The translations under genes were made by a program, and so were the position numbers. Below the pieces are notes generated by a model that had not been told where the DNA came from, did not search any database, and worked only from the letters and a program-made list of their open reading frames with translations. Positions 45,514-53,849 of a DNA stretch of 64,000 nucleotides are shown piece after piece. The stretch is taken from NCBI RefSeq assembly GCF_900119825.1, contig NZ_FPKR01000009.1:147758-211757 (forward strand), given 5' to 3'. The stretch is from Chitinimonas taiwanensis DSM 18899 (GTDB lineage Bacteria > Pseudomonadota > Gammaproteobacteria > Burkholderiales > Chitinimonadaceae). Each line of letters begins with the position of its first letter. Within the stretch, counting starts at the first letter, position 1.

Positions 45514-46737
45514 TCAGGCTTTGCGTGGGCCGCAGTTGCAGCGGCAGGGGTCGCGCGGCTGCAGGCGATCGAGCGCGCGGCTGGTCTGAGCCGGCGTGGG
45601 CGCCAGCGCCTCCCAGCCGGGACGGGTCGGGTCGCTGCTGACGGGCAGACGGTCATCGGCGTCGCCATACAGGCTGCGCAAGGGCAGACCTGCGCCATAG
45701 GGGCGCGGCGAGGGTTGCGCTGCTGGCGCGGATGTAGGTGCCATGCCAAAACCCAGCTTGCTTGTCTGCTGGCTGGCCTGTTCGCGTTGGCCCTGCAACT
45801 GGCGCATGGCGCCTTGCGCACCGCCCTGGGCACTCAGCGCCAGTCCTGCGCGCAGGCTGGCCGCGCCGGCACTGTGCTGGGCTGGTTTACTGCTTGGTTC
45901 GGTAGCATCGTTCAGCGGGCTGCTGCGGCTGGCCAGCAGCGGCAGTTGCGCGGCCTGGGCCGCCACGTCCTGGCCACCAGCGCTGCCGCCAAGGCTGAGT
46001 GCCGCTGGCAAAGCTACTTCGAAACCGGCCGGCAGATTGAGGGGATTGGCCACGCTGGCCGCCAGCGCGCGCCAGGCCGCCGGGTCCAGGCCATTGCGCG
46101 CCGCCAGCTGCTGCAGGCTCTCGCCCGGCATGGCCTGCGCCACGGTGCCCGATTCATCGGCCGCCGGCCGGTTACCACGCGTGCCCGGCGTCCCCGGTGG
46201 GGTATCGGCCGGCAGGGCGGCGCCCGGCGCATTCTGGCTGGCCGGCGCGCCCGAGGCTGCGGGCGAGGGCTGGTACTGGTAGCGCGGGTCCTGGCCTTTG
46301 ATGCTGACCGCCACCTTGGCGCGCAAGGGCGTGCCATTGTGCGAGAACAGATCGAGCTCGATGTTCGCGCTCTCCATGACCCCCTGCACCAGGAAGCTGC
46401 CCCAGGCGAATTCGACCCGCGGCGGGGTCTGCTGGGCGGCGGTATTGCCGCGCGGGCGCACGAACTTCTCCACCAGCACAGTCTTGTCGGTCACCGGCAC
46501 CGGGTTTTCAGTGCTGCCGAGGTCCGCGGTATCGAACACCAGGTCGAAGCTGACCTGCATTTCGCCGGTGCCGGGGCGTTGGCGCGCCTGGGCTCCAGCC
46601 TGCTGGCCGCCCGCGCTACGATTGCTGATCGAGACCCGTAGCGAGGTCGGGTTGAACTGCACCGCCACCGGGTCGCCCACATGGCGACAGGCTTCGTCGG
46701 CGCTGATCTCACACAGGCTGGCCTTGGCGAGTTCCAT
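45514..46737 (-). CDS. LysM-like tube-baseplate connector (Afp7/Pvc7-like)
   Basis: The 407-residue protein has the conserved N-terminal region of the Pvc7 type (FNPTSLRVSISNR, GEMQVSFDLVFDTADLGSTE, RVEFAWGSFLVQGVMESANI) and a LysM-like motif near residues 205-250 (AMPGESLQQLAARNGLDPAAW, NPLNLPAGFEVALP). Its C-terminal 150 residues are Ala/Gln/Pro-rich and end in DPCRCNCGPRKA, an unusual cysteine cluster. It starts one base before the stop of the tube-like gene upstream. Confidence 0.85.
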   Translation of the reverse strand: MELAKASLCEISADEACRHVGDPVAVQFNPTSLRVSISNRSAGGQQAGAQARQRPGTGEMQVSFDLVFDTADLGSTENPVPVTDKTVLVEKFVRPRGNTAAQQTPPRVEFAWGSFLVQGVMESANIELDLFSHNGTPLRAKVAVSIKGQDPRYQYQPSPAASGAPASQNAPGAALPADTPPGTPGTRGNRPAADESGTVAQAMPGESLQQLAARNGLDPAAWRALAASVANPLNLPAGFEVALPAALSLGGSAGGQDVAAQAAQLPLLASRSSPLNDATEPSSKPAQHSAGAASLRAGLALSAQGGAQGAMRQLQGQREQASQQTSKLGFGMAPTSAPAAQPSPRPYGAGLPLRSLYGDADDRLPVSSDPTRPGWEALAPTPAQTSRALDRLQPRDPCRCNCGPRKA

Positions 46738-47291
46738 CAGGCAGTCGCTCCATTGGGCATCAAGAGGCGCAGGCCTTCGTGGGCGATATGCAGCTCCTCG
46801 ATCGCCAGCTCGCCAGTCTTGCCATTCAGTTCCGGCCCGCGAATCTTGGCGGGCAGGCCACGTTCGAACGCCCAGGTGGCGCGTACCTGGTTATCCGCAC
46901 TCTTCACATACACGATGCCGTCGTAGCGCCGTATCGGCCGCACACCGTCGATCACGTCCTGCATCCATTGCCAGAGCTCAGCATTCGCACGCTGTTCGCC
47001 GTCGCCCGCCTCGTAGAACATGCCGCGCTTGAGCACCAGCGGCTGAAACTTGGCCCGCCCGGCGCGGCGGATCACGCCGTTATTGCGCCCGCCCTCCTGG
47101 TAGTCCTGCAGGTCCATTTCCACTTCCAGCCCGCTGCATTCCTGGAACGCGCCATTGCCAAGCAATTGCTGGCCGCTGGGCGGCGTATTGCGGTCGCGCC
47201 CATCGTGCAGGCGCTGGCTGCCGGCCACCACCTGGGCCGACTGGATCAGGCTGATTTCGAACTTGAAGGTGCTCAGCAGCAGGCTGTCCAT
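46737..47291 (-). CDS. Second tail tube-like protein (Afp5/Pvc5-like)
   Basis: The 184-residue protein belongs to the T4 gp19/tube family: FQECSGLEVEMDLQDYQEGG, FQPLVLKRGMFYE, and ELAIEELHIAHEGLRLL, matching the end of the main tube protein (VAMEELHLTHEGISYE). In eCIS the minor tube homologues join the tube to the baseplate. It starts three bases after the second sheath gene. Confidence 0.88.
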   Translation of the reverse strand: MDSLLLSTFKFEISLIQSAQVVAGSQRLHDGRDRNTPPSGQQLLGNGAFQECSGLEVEMDLQDYQEGGRNNGVIRRAGRAKFQPLVLKRGMFYEAGDGEQRANAELWQWMQDVIDGVRPIRRYDGIVYVKSADNQVRATWAFERGLPAKIRGPELNGKTGELAIEELHIAHEGLRLLMPNGATA

Positions 47292-47294
47292 CGC

Positions 47295-49319
47295 TCAGTC
47301 CTCCAGGGTCAGCGTGCCGTCACCATCACGGCGCAGGCGCAGCAGGATGAATTCCAGCGGTTCGGCCGGTGCCACGCCGATCTCGACCAGCAGCTCGCCA
47401 TTCAATAGGCGCGGCGCTTCGTTACGGATGCGCACAAAGAAGGCCTCGCCCTCGTTATTCCCAACGAAGGCGCCGGCGCGGAACAGGCGGCGCAGCAGAT
47501 GCTCGATCGCGTGACGCAGGTCCTGCCACAGCTTGGGACCATTCGGCTCGAACACCGCCCACTGGGTCTCGATCAGCAGGGTGCGGCGCAGCATCAGCAT
47601 CAGCCGGCGCACCGATAGCTGGCGCCACTGCACATCGCGCGCCAGCGTGCGCGCGCTGCTCAGGCGTATGCCGTCCGGGTCGCGCACAAAGCAGTTGCCG
47701 CCTTGTGGGAAGCGCTGCGCGACTTGCTCGGCACTGAGCGGCTCGGCCAGGTTGACGATTTCACGCGCCAGCTCATTGGCCGGGCCATGCTGGATGCCAA
47801 AGGCGATCTCGCGCCGCGCCACGATGCCGGCCGCCACCGCACTGGGCGGAATCGGCCGCAGGCTGTCGGTGCGCTGGCTATCCAAGCTGAAGGCACGCCG
47901 CGAGGCGATCAGCCACGGGTGGTAGGCCGCGCACCAGCTGCTGTCAAAGCGCGCGCGCCAACGTTCGAACTGGCCCTGCGACAGGCCGGGCGGCACATCG
48001 ATCAGGGCGATCAGGTTCTGGGTGGCTTCGCAGAACTCGACCACGCGTGCCTGCAAATCGGCCACCTGCTGCAAGTCGCCCGCCTTGCGCGGGTCGAGCA
48101 GCAGGTTGATCAGGGCATTCGGCGCCACATTCACGCTCGCCAGCTGTGCCTGGCTATGTACGCAGCGTGCAAAGCTCGGCCCAGCCTCGCTTTGCAGCGT
48201 TTCTAGCAGACTTTCCTCGCCCGCCCACTGGCTGGGGAGATAGAGGTCGGGCACCAGCAGCTGGCTCACGCCATTCAGGCCGGCCAGCGCGCAAATGCCT
48301 TCGCCCGGCCCTTCCTCGGCCGGCGACCAGCTGCTGTCGAAGAAGTCGTCGAAACCGAGTGCGGCATAGCCATCGTCGCCCCCGCCAAAGCCCTGGCTGC
48401 GGCCCTGCAGGGTTTCCACATTCAGGCTGGCCGGCAACAGCTCGGCACCAGCCCAGCTGCTGGCTGGCCAGAGCAGGCGCGACTCATCGCACAGCACGCT
48501 GGCGATAAAGCGTGGGTGGCTGGGGCTGAGCGCCAGTTGTTCGAAACGCTCGCTGCGCCCGTCGCCGTCATCCACCGCCAACCAAGCGCTGATCAGTTCA
48601 AGCCGCGCGGGCGCAGCGGGCAGCGGTGCATCAAGCTGCACCATCCAGCGCGAACGCGGCAGCAACGCATCGGGCTGCTCGACGGTGCCGCGGCAGAAGC
48701 GTAGATGCCGGTTGCCCAGGCTATCCACGATGCGCAGCAGGCTGCCGCTGGGCACGGCGCCCGCGCGCGTGACGATGATTTGCTGCATCGGGCCGGCACT
48801 GAAGCCGACTGCCTGGGTGGCGAAACCGAGGGTGACTGCCAGCCTGTCGCCCCAGCTGCCCTGGTTGCGTGCCAAGAGCGGCAGCGCCGTGCTGGTGGCA
48901 CCCAGCAGCTCGCCCCGCGCAAGGCCGGCCAGATTGGGTGGCTCACCCGGCACGGCCGGGCCGCTCTGGCGCGGCACGATGCGGCAGATCCAGGCCAAGC
49001 GTCCACCTTGCTCGAAATACATGGCCACCGCATAGGGCAGCAGACCTGGCCCTTCAAAGCCGCCGAACAGCTGGCGATATTCATCGAAGCTGCGTACCGC
49101 CACCGCCACACTGCGCAGGCGTGGGCGTTGCAGATCGGCCATGGTCTGCCAGCCGGCCGGGTGCTGATGGTCGACCAGCGGCACATAGGCCGGCCCGCGC
49201 GGTGCCACGCCGACAAACGCGCACACATCCATATGCTGCGGGTTGAGCCGGGCAGCAATCGCATCGGGCAGGGCATAGACGCCGGGGGCGGCCAGCGGGG
49301 CGCGTTGTGTAGTCAGCAT
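47295..49319 (-). CDS. Second tail sheath protein (Afp3/4-like)
   Basis: The 674-residue protein has a sheath-type N-terminus (RAPLAAPGVYALPDAIAARL) with FVGVAPRGPAYVP and SFDEYRQLFGGFEGPG, and a sheath C-terminal domain (FEPNGPKLWQDLRHAIEHLL, NNEGEAFFVRI, GVAPAEPLEFILLRL). It is about 50 residues longer than the first sheath and clearly diverged from it, fitting the specialised sheath at the baseplate or as a minor ring. Two sheath genes per locus are normal in eCIS. Confidence 0.9.
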   Translation of the reverse strand: MLTTQRAPLAAPGVYALPDAIAARLNPQHMDVCAFVGVAPRGPAYVPLVDHQHPAGWQTMADLQRPRLRSVAVAVRSFDEYRQLFGGFEGPGLLPYAVAMYFEQGGRLAWICRIVPRQSGPAVPGEPPNLAGLARGELLGATSTALPLLARNQGSWGDRLAVTLGFATQAVGFSAGPMQQIIVTRAGAVPSGSLLRIVDSLGNRHLRFCRGTVEQPDALLPRSRWMVQLDAPLPAAPARLELISAWLAVDDGDGRSERFEQLALSPSHPRFIASVLCDESRLLWPASSWAGAELLPASLNVETLQGRSQGFGGGDDGYAALGFDDFFDSSWSPAEEGPGEGICALAGLNGVSQLLVPDLYLPSQWAGEESLLETLQSEAGPSFARCVHSQAQLASVNVAPNALINLLLDPRKAGDLQQVADLQARVVEFCEATQNLIALIDVPPGLSQGQFERWRARFDSSWCAAYHPWLIASRRAFSLDSQRTDSLRPIPPSAVAAGIVARREIAFGIQHGPANELAREIVNLAEPLSAEQVAQRFPQGGNCFVRDPDGIRLSSARTLARDVQWRQLSVRRLMLMLRRTLLIETQWAVFEPNGPKLWQDLRHAIEHLLRRLFRAGAFVGNNEGEAFFVRIRNEAPRLLNGELLVEIGVAPAEPLEFILLRLRRDGDGTLTLED

Positions 49320-49338
49320 GGTGGGCTTCCGAGGCAGG

Positions 49339-49359
49339 TGCCGGGTCGACCGCCCGGCA
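49339..49359 (-). promoter_or_regulatory. Intercistronic hairpin after the tube gene
   Basis: A stem TGCCGGG/CCCGGCA with a 7-base loop lies in the 47-base gap between the tube stop and the second sheath start. There is no T tract. It could act as a processing or 3'-stabilising structure that raises the level of the upstream sheath-tube message. Confidence 0.4.
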
Positions 49360-49366
49360 ACCGGGT

Positions 49367-49819
49367 TTACTCGTAGCTGATCCCCTCATGGGTCAGGTGC
49401 AACTCCTCCATGGCCACCTCGCCACCGCCCTTGGCAGCCAGGGTGGGGCCAACCCATTTCTTCGGCTGGGCATTGCGCAGCCGAAAGCTCAGCACCGGCT
49501 TGCGCGCCTCGTCGAGCACGGTGATGGTGACCTGGCGCGGCAGGGTGGCGCCTTCGCGCACCTGCTTGACCCACTCGAACAGATCGGTCGAGCCGACCAG
49601 GCCGCGCTTGAGCGTCACGTCTTCCTGCTTGAAGGTATTGGCCACCTTGCGCACGGTGTTGAACTGCTCATTGCCATTGCGGTACTCGGAATAATTGATC
49701 TCGGTCCCGAGGCCGCTGGCATCGGAAAAGCCGGCCACCACACTGGTCTCGTCGCCCGTGCCGAGCGAGACCAGGAAATTGAAGGCGCCGTAGGGGTTGT
49801 CGCGTAGCGTTGCCATCAT
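49367..49819 (-). CDS. Main tail tube protein (Afp1/Pvc1-like)
   Basis: The 150-residue tube subunit stacks as hexamers to form the inner tube that is ejected on contraction. Family motifs are NPYGAFNFLVSLG, VAGFSDASGLGTEINYSEYR, VTLKRGLVGSTDLFEWV and MEELHLTHEGISYE. AAGGAGCAG lies directly upstream of the tandem ATG codons at 49819 and 49816, a strong ribosome site as expected for an abundant structural protein. Confidence 0.95.
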   Translation of the reverse strand: MMATLRDNPYGAFNFLVSLGTGDETSVVAGFSDASGLGTEINYSEYRNGNEQFNTVRKVANTFKQEDVTLKRGLVGSTDLFEWVKQVREGATLPRQVTITVLDEARKPVLSFRLRNAQPKKWVGPTLAAKGGGEVAMEELHLTHEGISYE

Positions 49820-49836
49820 CTGCTCCTTGAATCAGC

Positions 49837-51714
49837 TCAGGACTTGGCGTCGGCCGTCCATTGGCCCACGCGGAAGATCACGAATTCGGCCGGCCGGCTT
49901 GGCGCAAGGCCCACAAGGCAAATCATCCGGCCGTTATCGAGGTCGTTCTGGGTCATCGTGCTGCGGTCGCAGCGCACGAAGTAGGCTTGCTCGGGCTTTT
50001 CGCCGATCAGCGCGCCATCGCGCCACAACACCAAGAGGAAGTCTTCGATGGTGCGGCGGATATTCGCCCACAGCCGCTCGTTATTCGGCTCGAACACCGC
50101 CCACTGGGTGGCTTTGTCGATCGAATGCTCGATGTAGATGAACAGGCGGCGCACATTCACATACTTCCATTCCGGGTCCGAGCTCATGGTGCGCGCGCCC
50201 CATACCCGGCTGCCGCGTCCTTCAAAGAAGCGCAGGCAGTTCACGCCCTCTGGGTTCAGCACATCCTGGCGCGCCTTGTTGATATTGATCTCGAAGGCTG
50301 TCAGGCCGCGCACCACCTCATTGGCCGGCGCCTTGTGCACGCCACGTTCGATATCGCTGCGCGCATAGATGCCGGTGACGAAGCCGGAAGGCGGTAGCAG
50401 CAGCTTGCGCGGCGGCGTGCCTGGCACGATGGGGAAGAGCGGATCGAGGATTTCGATCCACGGGTGGTAGAGCGCCGCGTACTTGCTGTCGAACTGACCG
50501 CGGAAGTCGCGGATTTCGCTGATCGAGCTGGCCTTTGGGCCATCGACCACCGCAATCCGGTAACGGCAGCGCTCGGCATGGCTGATCAGCTTGTCGGCGG
50601 CCGCTTTGCGCACATCGGCATCCTCATAGGCACCCGCATCAGGCATGGCCACGATGGCGATGTCCTCGATCTCGGCCAGCGCCTCGAGGCCCGTGGCACG
50701 CACATTGGCGTGGTCGGGGTCGGCTTCCTTGCCAGCCAGCTCATCCGGGCCGGGCAGATTGCCATCGCGCCCACCACTGAGGCGCTTCTGCGGCACGCTG
50801 CGCAAGCCGGCCATCAGCCGTGCCGGACCGAACAGATCGGCCGGGTCGTAGGCCCAGTCGAGGTAGACCATCGCGTTCTCGTCTTCCGGGTCGTCGGCTT
50901 CCAGCACCTTGGCAATATCACGCCGCTGGGCGGGATGGGCACCGAGCTCCTCGTAGCTGTCGAGCCGACCGGATGGGCCGTAAACCAGCACGCGCAGCTC
51001 GACCAGGAAGATCACCCGCTCGCCGAGCAGGAAGGGGAAGGGCGCCGGTACACCGCCGCCCACGGCTGCGAAGGTCTGCCGGCCATCGCTATCGATCTGC
51101 ACCACGAAGAGATTGGCCTCGTTCAGCGCGTCGTTGTCCTTGGGGAAGGGCCCGGCACTGGGCAGCACTTCGACCACCGAGCCATGCCGCACGCGTTGCA
51201 CCTGCACACCCCAGCTATCGCGGTTCAGGATGTCGTTTGGGTCGTCGGCATGCTGAAAGGCCAGGTTCTTGCTGCGCACCACGCGGGTATCGACCAGCAC
51301 ATTGCCCATCTCACCCGGCCAGCGCGCGCGCCAGTCGGCACTGCCGGTGCTGAGCGGCACATTGAGGCTGGCCACATGGCTGCTGGCCAGGTCGTCCACC
51401 GCATCCTTGAATACGCGCGACACATACAGGCGCTTGCCACCATTGGCAAAGAAGGCGCGCGCCGCATGGGCCAGGTAGTTGGTGCGTGCACCGTTCAGGA
51501 AGCCAATTTCCTCCAGGCCGCCATACACGCGCTCGAACTCGGTGAAGGATGTGATCAGCCGCGGCCCCACATTGGCGGGCCCGCCCGCATACTGCACCGG
51601 GCCAAAGCGGGTAAAGCCGGCAAAGCCGGTCGTGCTGGTGGGCACGCCTTCGATCGACTTCGAGCGGAAGCTGACCTCTTCGACGTAGACCCCAGGGGCA
51701 AGATACTCTGGCAT
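49837..51714 (-). CDS. Main tail sheath protein (Afp2/Pvc2-like)
   Basis: The 625-residue contractile sheath subunit begins MPEYLAPGVYVEEVSFRSKS, the classical start in which an extended N-terminal arm links neighbouring rings, followed by GVPTSTTGFAGFTRFGP. The conserved C-terminal domain has FEPNNERLWANIRRTIEDFL, AYFVRCDRSTMTQNDLDNGR and PSRPAEFVIFRVGQW. AGGAGAAAGG precedes the ATG. It is followed closely by the tube gene. Confidence 0.96.
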   Translation of the reverse strand: MPEYLAPGVYVEEVSFRSKSIEGVPTSTTGFAGFTRFGPVQYAGGPANVGPRLITSFTEFERVYGGLEEIGFLNGARTNYLAHAARAFFANGGKRLYVSRVFKDAVDDLASSHVASLNVPLSTGSADWRARWPGEMGNVLVDTRVVRSKNLAFQHADDPNDILNRDSWGVQVQRVRHGSVVEVLPSAGPFPKDNDALNEANLFVVQIDSDGRQTFAAVGGGVPAPFPFLLGERVIFLVELRVLVYGPSGRLDSYEELGAHPAQRRDIAKVLEADDPEDENAMVYLDWAYDPADLFGPARLMAGLRSVPQKRLSGGRDGNLPGPDELAGKEADPDHANVRATGLEALAEIEDIAIVAMPDAGAYEDADVRKAAADKLISHAERCRYRIAVVDGPKASSISEIRDFRGQFDSKYAALYHPWIEILDPLFPIVPGTPPRKLLLPPSGFVTGIYARSDIERGVHKAPANEVVRGLTAFEININKARQDVLNPEGVNCLRFFEGRGSRVWGARTMSSDPEWKYVNVRRLFIYIEHSIDKATQWAVFEPNNERLWANIRRTIEDFLLVLWRDGALIGEKPEQAYFVRCDRSTMTQNDLDNGRMICLVGLAPSRPAEFVIFRVGQWTADAKS

Positions 51715-51750
51715 TGCCTTTCTCCTTATTTCCGGTTCGATCGCGAGCTG

Positions 51751-52635
51751 CTAGGTGAACAGGAGCGCCGCGCCATTGCCGCTTAGCACTTCGCCCAGCC
51801 TGAGTTGTGCAGTTGTGGATACCGAGGCGGTGTAAGCCGCCGGCACGGCGGTGCCGCGCAAGACATCGTTGATGCTGGCCGTGCCACAGGCTTCGATGGG
51901 CAAGGCGGCCAGCGGGTCGAGCGGGTCAGCCGGTACGGCTGCCACGGGCGCGAACGCCCACAGGCGCACACGCACCGGGTTGCTGAGTGCTGCGCCACTG
52001 ACCGCACGTGCATCCAGTGCCAGCACATACTCGCCCTGCGCATCGGCATGGGCATGGCCAACCCGGCTGGCCAAAGTGAAATCAGCCTGCTCGGCCGGCA
52101 CGGTGGCGATGACCCGCGCCCAGGGCACGGCCAGGCCACTGGCCAGGCTGGCACCACGCAGCACACGGCCACGCACGGCGCTGACCGTGCCGGGCAGCGG
52201 ATAGGCGGCCGCCGGCCATAGCCAGGGCGTGCGGATATTCAGCGGCGTGGCGGCCGGCAGCGGCCCATCCATGCTCAATTCAATGGCCAGGCGGCGCGGC
52301 ACATAGCGGCGCGCATCGCTTTCCGGCCGGTAAGCGGGCTTGCCATCCAGTGCGCCACCAAATACGCGCAGCACCCAGTGCGTATCGACGCCCTCGGCCA
52401 GCGCATGCGCCATCACGCGCTTGATCTGGCCCGCATAGCGCGCGGCGTGCCGGTCGGCGCGATGGCGTTCCAGCGTGTAGGGCAGCGGATAGGGGCCAAT
52501 CGACTCGAGCTCGACCCGCAAGCCACCATGTGCGGGGCTTTGCGCCAACGCATCGATGCACGACAGACCCAGCGCCAGGCGGTGCTGCACGCTCATCACC
52601 GGCACGGTCTGTTCAAGGGTCAGGATGTCGTTCAT
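51751..52635 (-). CDS. eCIS cluster protein with regulatory-like beta domain
   Basis: The 294-residue product lies between the cap and sheath genes. Residues 150-235 (GRVLRGASLASGLAVPWARV, AHADAQGEYVLALDA) look like a carboxypeptidase regulatory-like or similar beta-sandwich domain. The N-terminal 130 residues match nothing I can name. Its ATG overlaps the cap gene stop (ATGA), so it is co-translated and likely structural or assembly-related. Confidence 0.65.
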   Translation of the reverse strand: MNDILTLEQTVPVMSVQHRLALGLSCIDALAQSPAHGGLRVELESIGPYPLPYTLERHRADRHAARYAGQIKRVMAHALAEGVDTHWVLRVFGGALDGKPAYRPESDARRYVPRRLAIELSMDGPLPAATPLNIRTPWLWPAAAYPLPGTVSAVRGRVLRGASLASGLAVPWARVIATVPAEQADFTLASRVGHAHADAQGEYVLALDARAVSGAALSNPVRVRLWAFAPVAAVPADPLDPLAALPIEACGTASINDVLRGTAVPAAYTASVSTTAQLRLGEVLSGNGAALLFT

Positions 52636-53249
52636 GCCGATACCCGCAAGGCGATGTCGGCATCGGTTACCGGCGGCGTGGCACGGCTCTCGAAGGTATC
52701 GATACGCACCACGCGCGCCACATAGGGCACGGTCAGGCGGTAATCGGCCGGCAGGGAATCAAAGGTGCGCATCAGCGCCTCGGTGGAGATTTCCTCCAGC
52801 AGCAGCTGCACGGCTTCGCTGGCCCCAGGCTGTGGCTCATCATCGAGCGCGGGCGCCAGGGCCGGCGCATACAGCAGCGGGCCGGACAGTACCGGTGTGT
52901 ATTCGATCGCCTGCATGGCACGGCCGAGGATCAGGTGTTCGTGCTCGGCGTTATCGGCCCAGGCGGACAGCAGGAAATGCAGGTCCAGGGCCAGATGGCC
53001 CTTGCCGTCGGCCGAGCCAACCGCCGACCAGGCCGCGCGCATGGCCTTGTTGAAATCCACGCGGTACAGATAGATGGACAGCGCATACGTGCCTATCGCC
53101 TGCTGGACGTTCTTGTGCATCAGGTCTTCGGTGCGGATCAGCACTGCACGGGTGTTGTGCCCGTTCACCGGTTGGCGCTCGTTGAAGGCCAGATTGAGCA
53201 AACGCTCAATGCTCTTTCCCACTGCGGCGATGCCCGCAAAGCCCGACAT
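52632..53249 (-). CDS. DUF4255/Pvc16-like tube-terminating cap protein
   Basis: The 205-residue product has the Pvc16 N-terminal-domain pattern: IAAVGKSIERLLNLAF, LSIYLYRVDFNKAMR and HLALDLHFLLSAWADNAEHE followed by HLILGRAMQAI. This family forms the cap at the distal end of the tube-sheath and ends its growth. It starts four bases after the first gene of the cluster. Unlike in afp/pvc, where the cap gene is last, here it is near the 5' end, as in many other eCIS loci. Confidence 0.88.
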   Translation of the reverse strand: MSGFAGIAAVGKSIERLLNLAFNERQPVNGHNTRAVLIRTEDLMHKNVQQAIGTYALSIYLYRVDFNKAMRAAWSAVGSADGKGHLALDLHFLLSAWADNAEHEHLILGRAMQAIEYTPVLSGPLLYAPALAPALDDEPQPGASEAVQLLLEEISTEALMRTFDSLPADYRLTVPYVARVVRIDTFESRATPPVTDADIALRVSA

Positions 53250-53253
53250 AGAC

Positions 53254-53493
53254 TTACTGCCCCCCCGATTTTTGCTTGCTGATCAGACGCAGATGCTGCT
53301 GCAGGCTGTCGTCCAGCACCGCGCGCAACTGCTCGGCCGAGGTAGGGGTGAGCACCAGACGGCACACCAGCGCCGCCTCCTGGCTGCCCGCATATTGCTG
53401 GCAGCACTCGATCACGAACTCATTCTGGTTGTGACCGATGCGGAACTGGTTGGCGTATTGGGCTAGCGGCGTCTCAATGGCTTTCACGACCAT
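53254..53493 (-). CDS. DUF3467-like small protein, first gene of the eCIS operon
   Basis: The 79-residue protein has YANQFRIGHNQNEFVIECC and RLVLTPTSAEQLRAVLDDSL, a pattern of the DUF3467 family, small beta proteins of unknown function resembling in style a sheath or baseplate accessory. It is the promoter-proximal gene of the cluster, four bases before the cap gene. Its ribosome site is weak. Confidence 0.72.
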   Translation of the reverse strand: MVVKAIETPLAQYANQFRIGHNQNEFVIECCQQYAGSQEAALVCRLVLTPTSAEQLRAVLDDSLQQHLRLISKQKSGGQ

Positions 53494-53517
53494 GCATCCC
53501 GGACATGATCGTTACTT

Positions 53518-53535
53518 AGCAAGCAAGATACCAAC
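53518..53535 (-). promoter_or_regulatory. Sigma-54 (-24/-12) promoter of the eCIS operon
   Basis: On the minus strand the sequence is TTGGTATCTTGCTTGCT. It has GG and GC exactly 10 bases apart and matches TGGCAC-N5-TTGCW at all core positions except CAC, which reads TAT. The predicted start is near 53507, about 14 bases before the first start codon. The divergent gene encodes a sigma-54 activator, which supports the call. Confidence 0.65.
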
Positions 53536-53716
53536 AGGTTCTATGTCAAATAAATCAGCATGTTAATAAACCAAATCGCAAAAATTAATTGCATTGTCAT
53601 GGCATTTGAGACGACGGGGTGTAACATCAAAACACGCCATAAAACTTATATATTTTCGCCAGCGGGGCTTTGCGTACTGCCGGCGCTGTAACAGGCGATG
53701 TGACACTTTGTCTCGC

Positions 53717-53734
53717 CGTGGTGCATGCATCACG
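53717..53734. promoter_or_regulatory. Candidate enhancer dyad for the sigma-54 activator
   Basis: The sequence CGTGGTGCATGCATCACG is an 18-bp palindrome with one mismatched pair. It lies about 185 bp upstream of the -24/-12 element, a normal distance for an upstream activator site. Confidence 0.4.
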
Positions 53735-53849
53735 GAGCAGGAGGAAGCCCGCGGTCAGGCAGAACAGGGCGCTAACAAGGCGCTGCCGGCCCAGCGGGGA
53801 CGATAGACAAGCAACGGTCCAAGAACCGCCGCGTGTGAGGGCCGCCACG

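Larger units (their letters stand above)
53494..53849. promoter_or_regulatory. Divergent regulatory region between eCIS operon and its regulator
   Basis: The 356-base gap is clearly more AT-rich in its left half (53500-53660) than the surrounding genes. It holds a sigma-54-type promoter toward the eCIS operon, an 18-bp near-perfect dyad, and TGTAACA (53620, 53687) and TGTGACA (53699) motifs. No gene was found in it. Confidence 0.7.
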
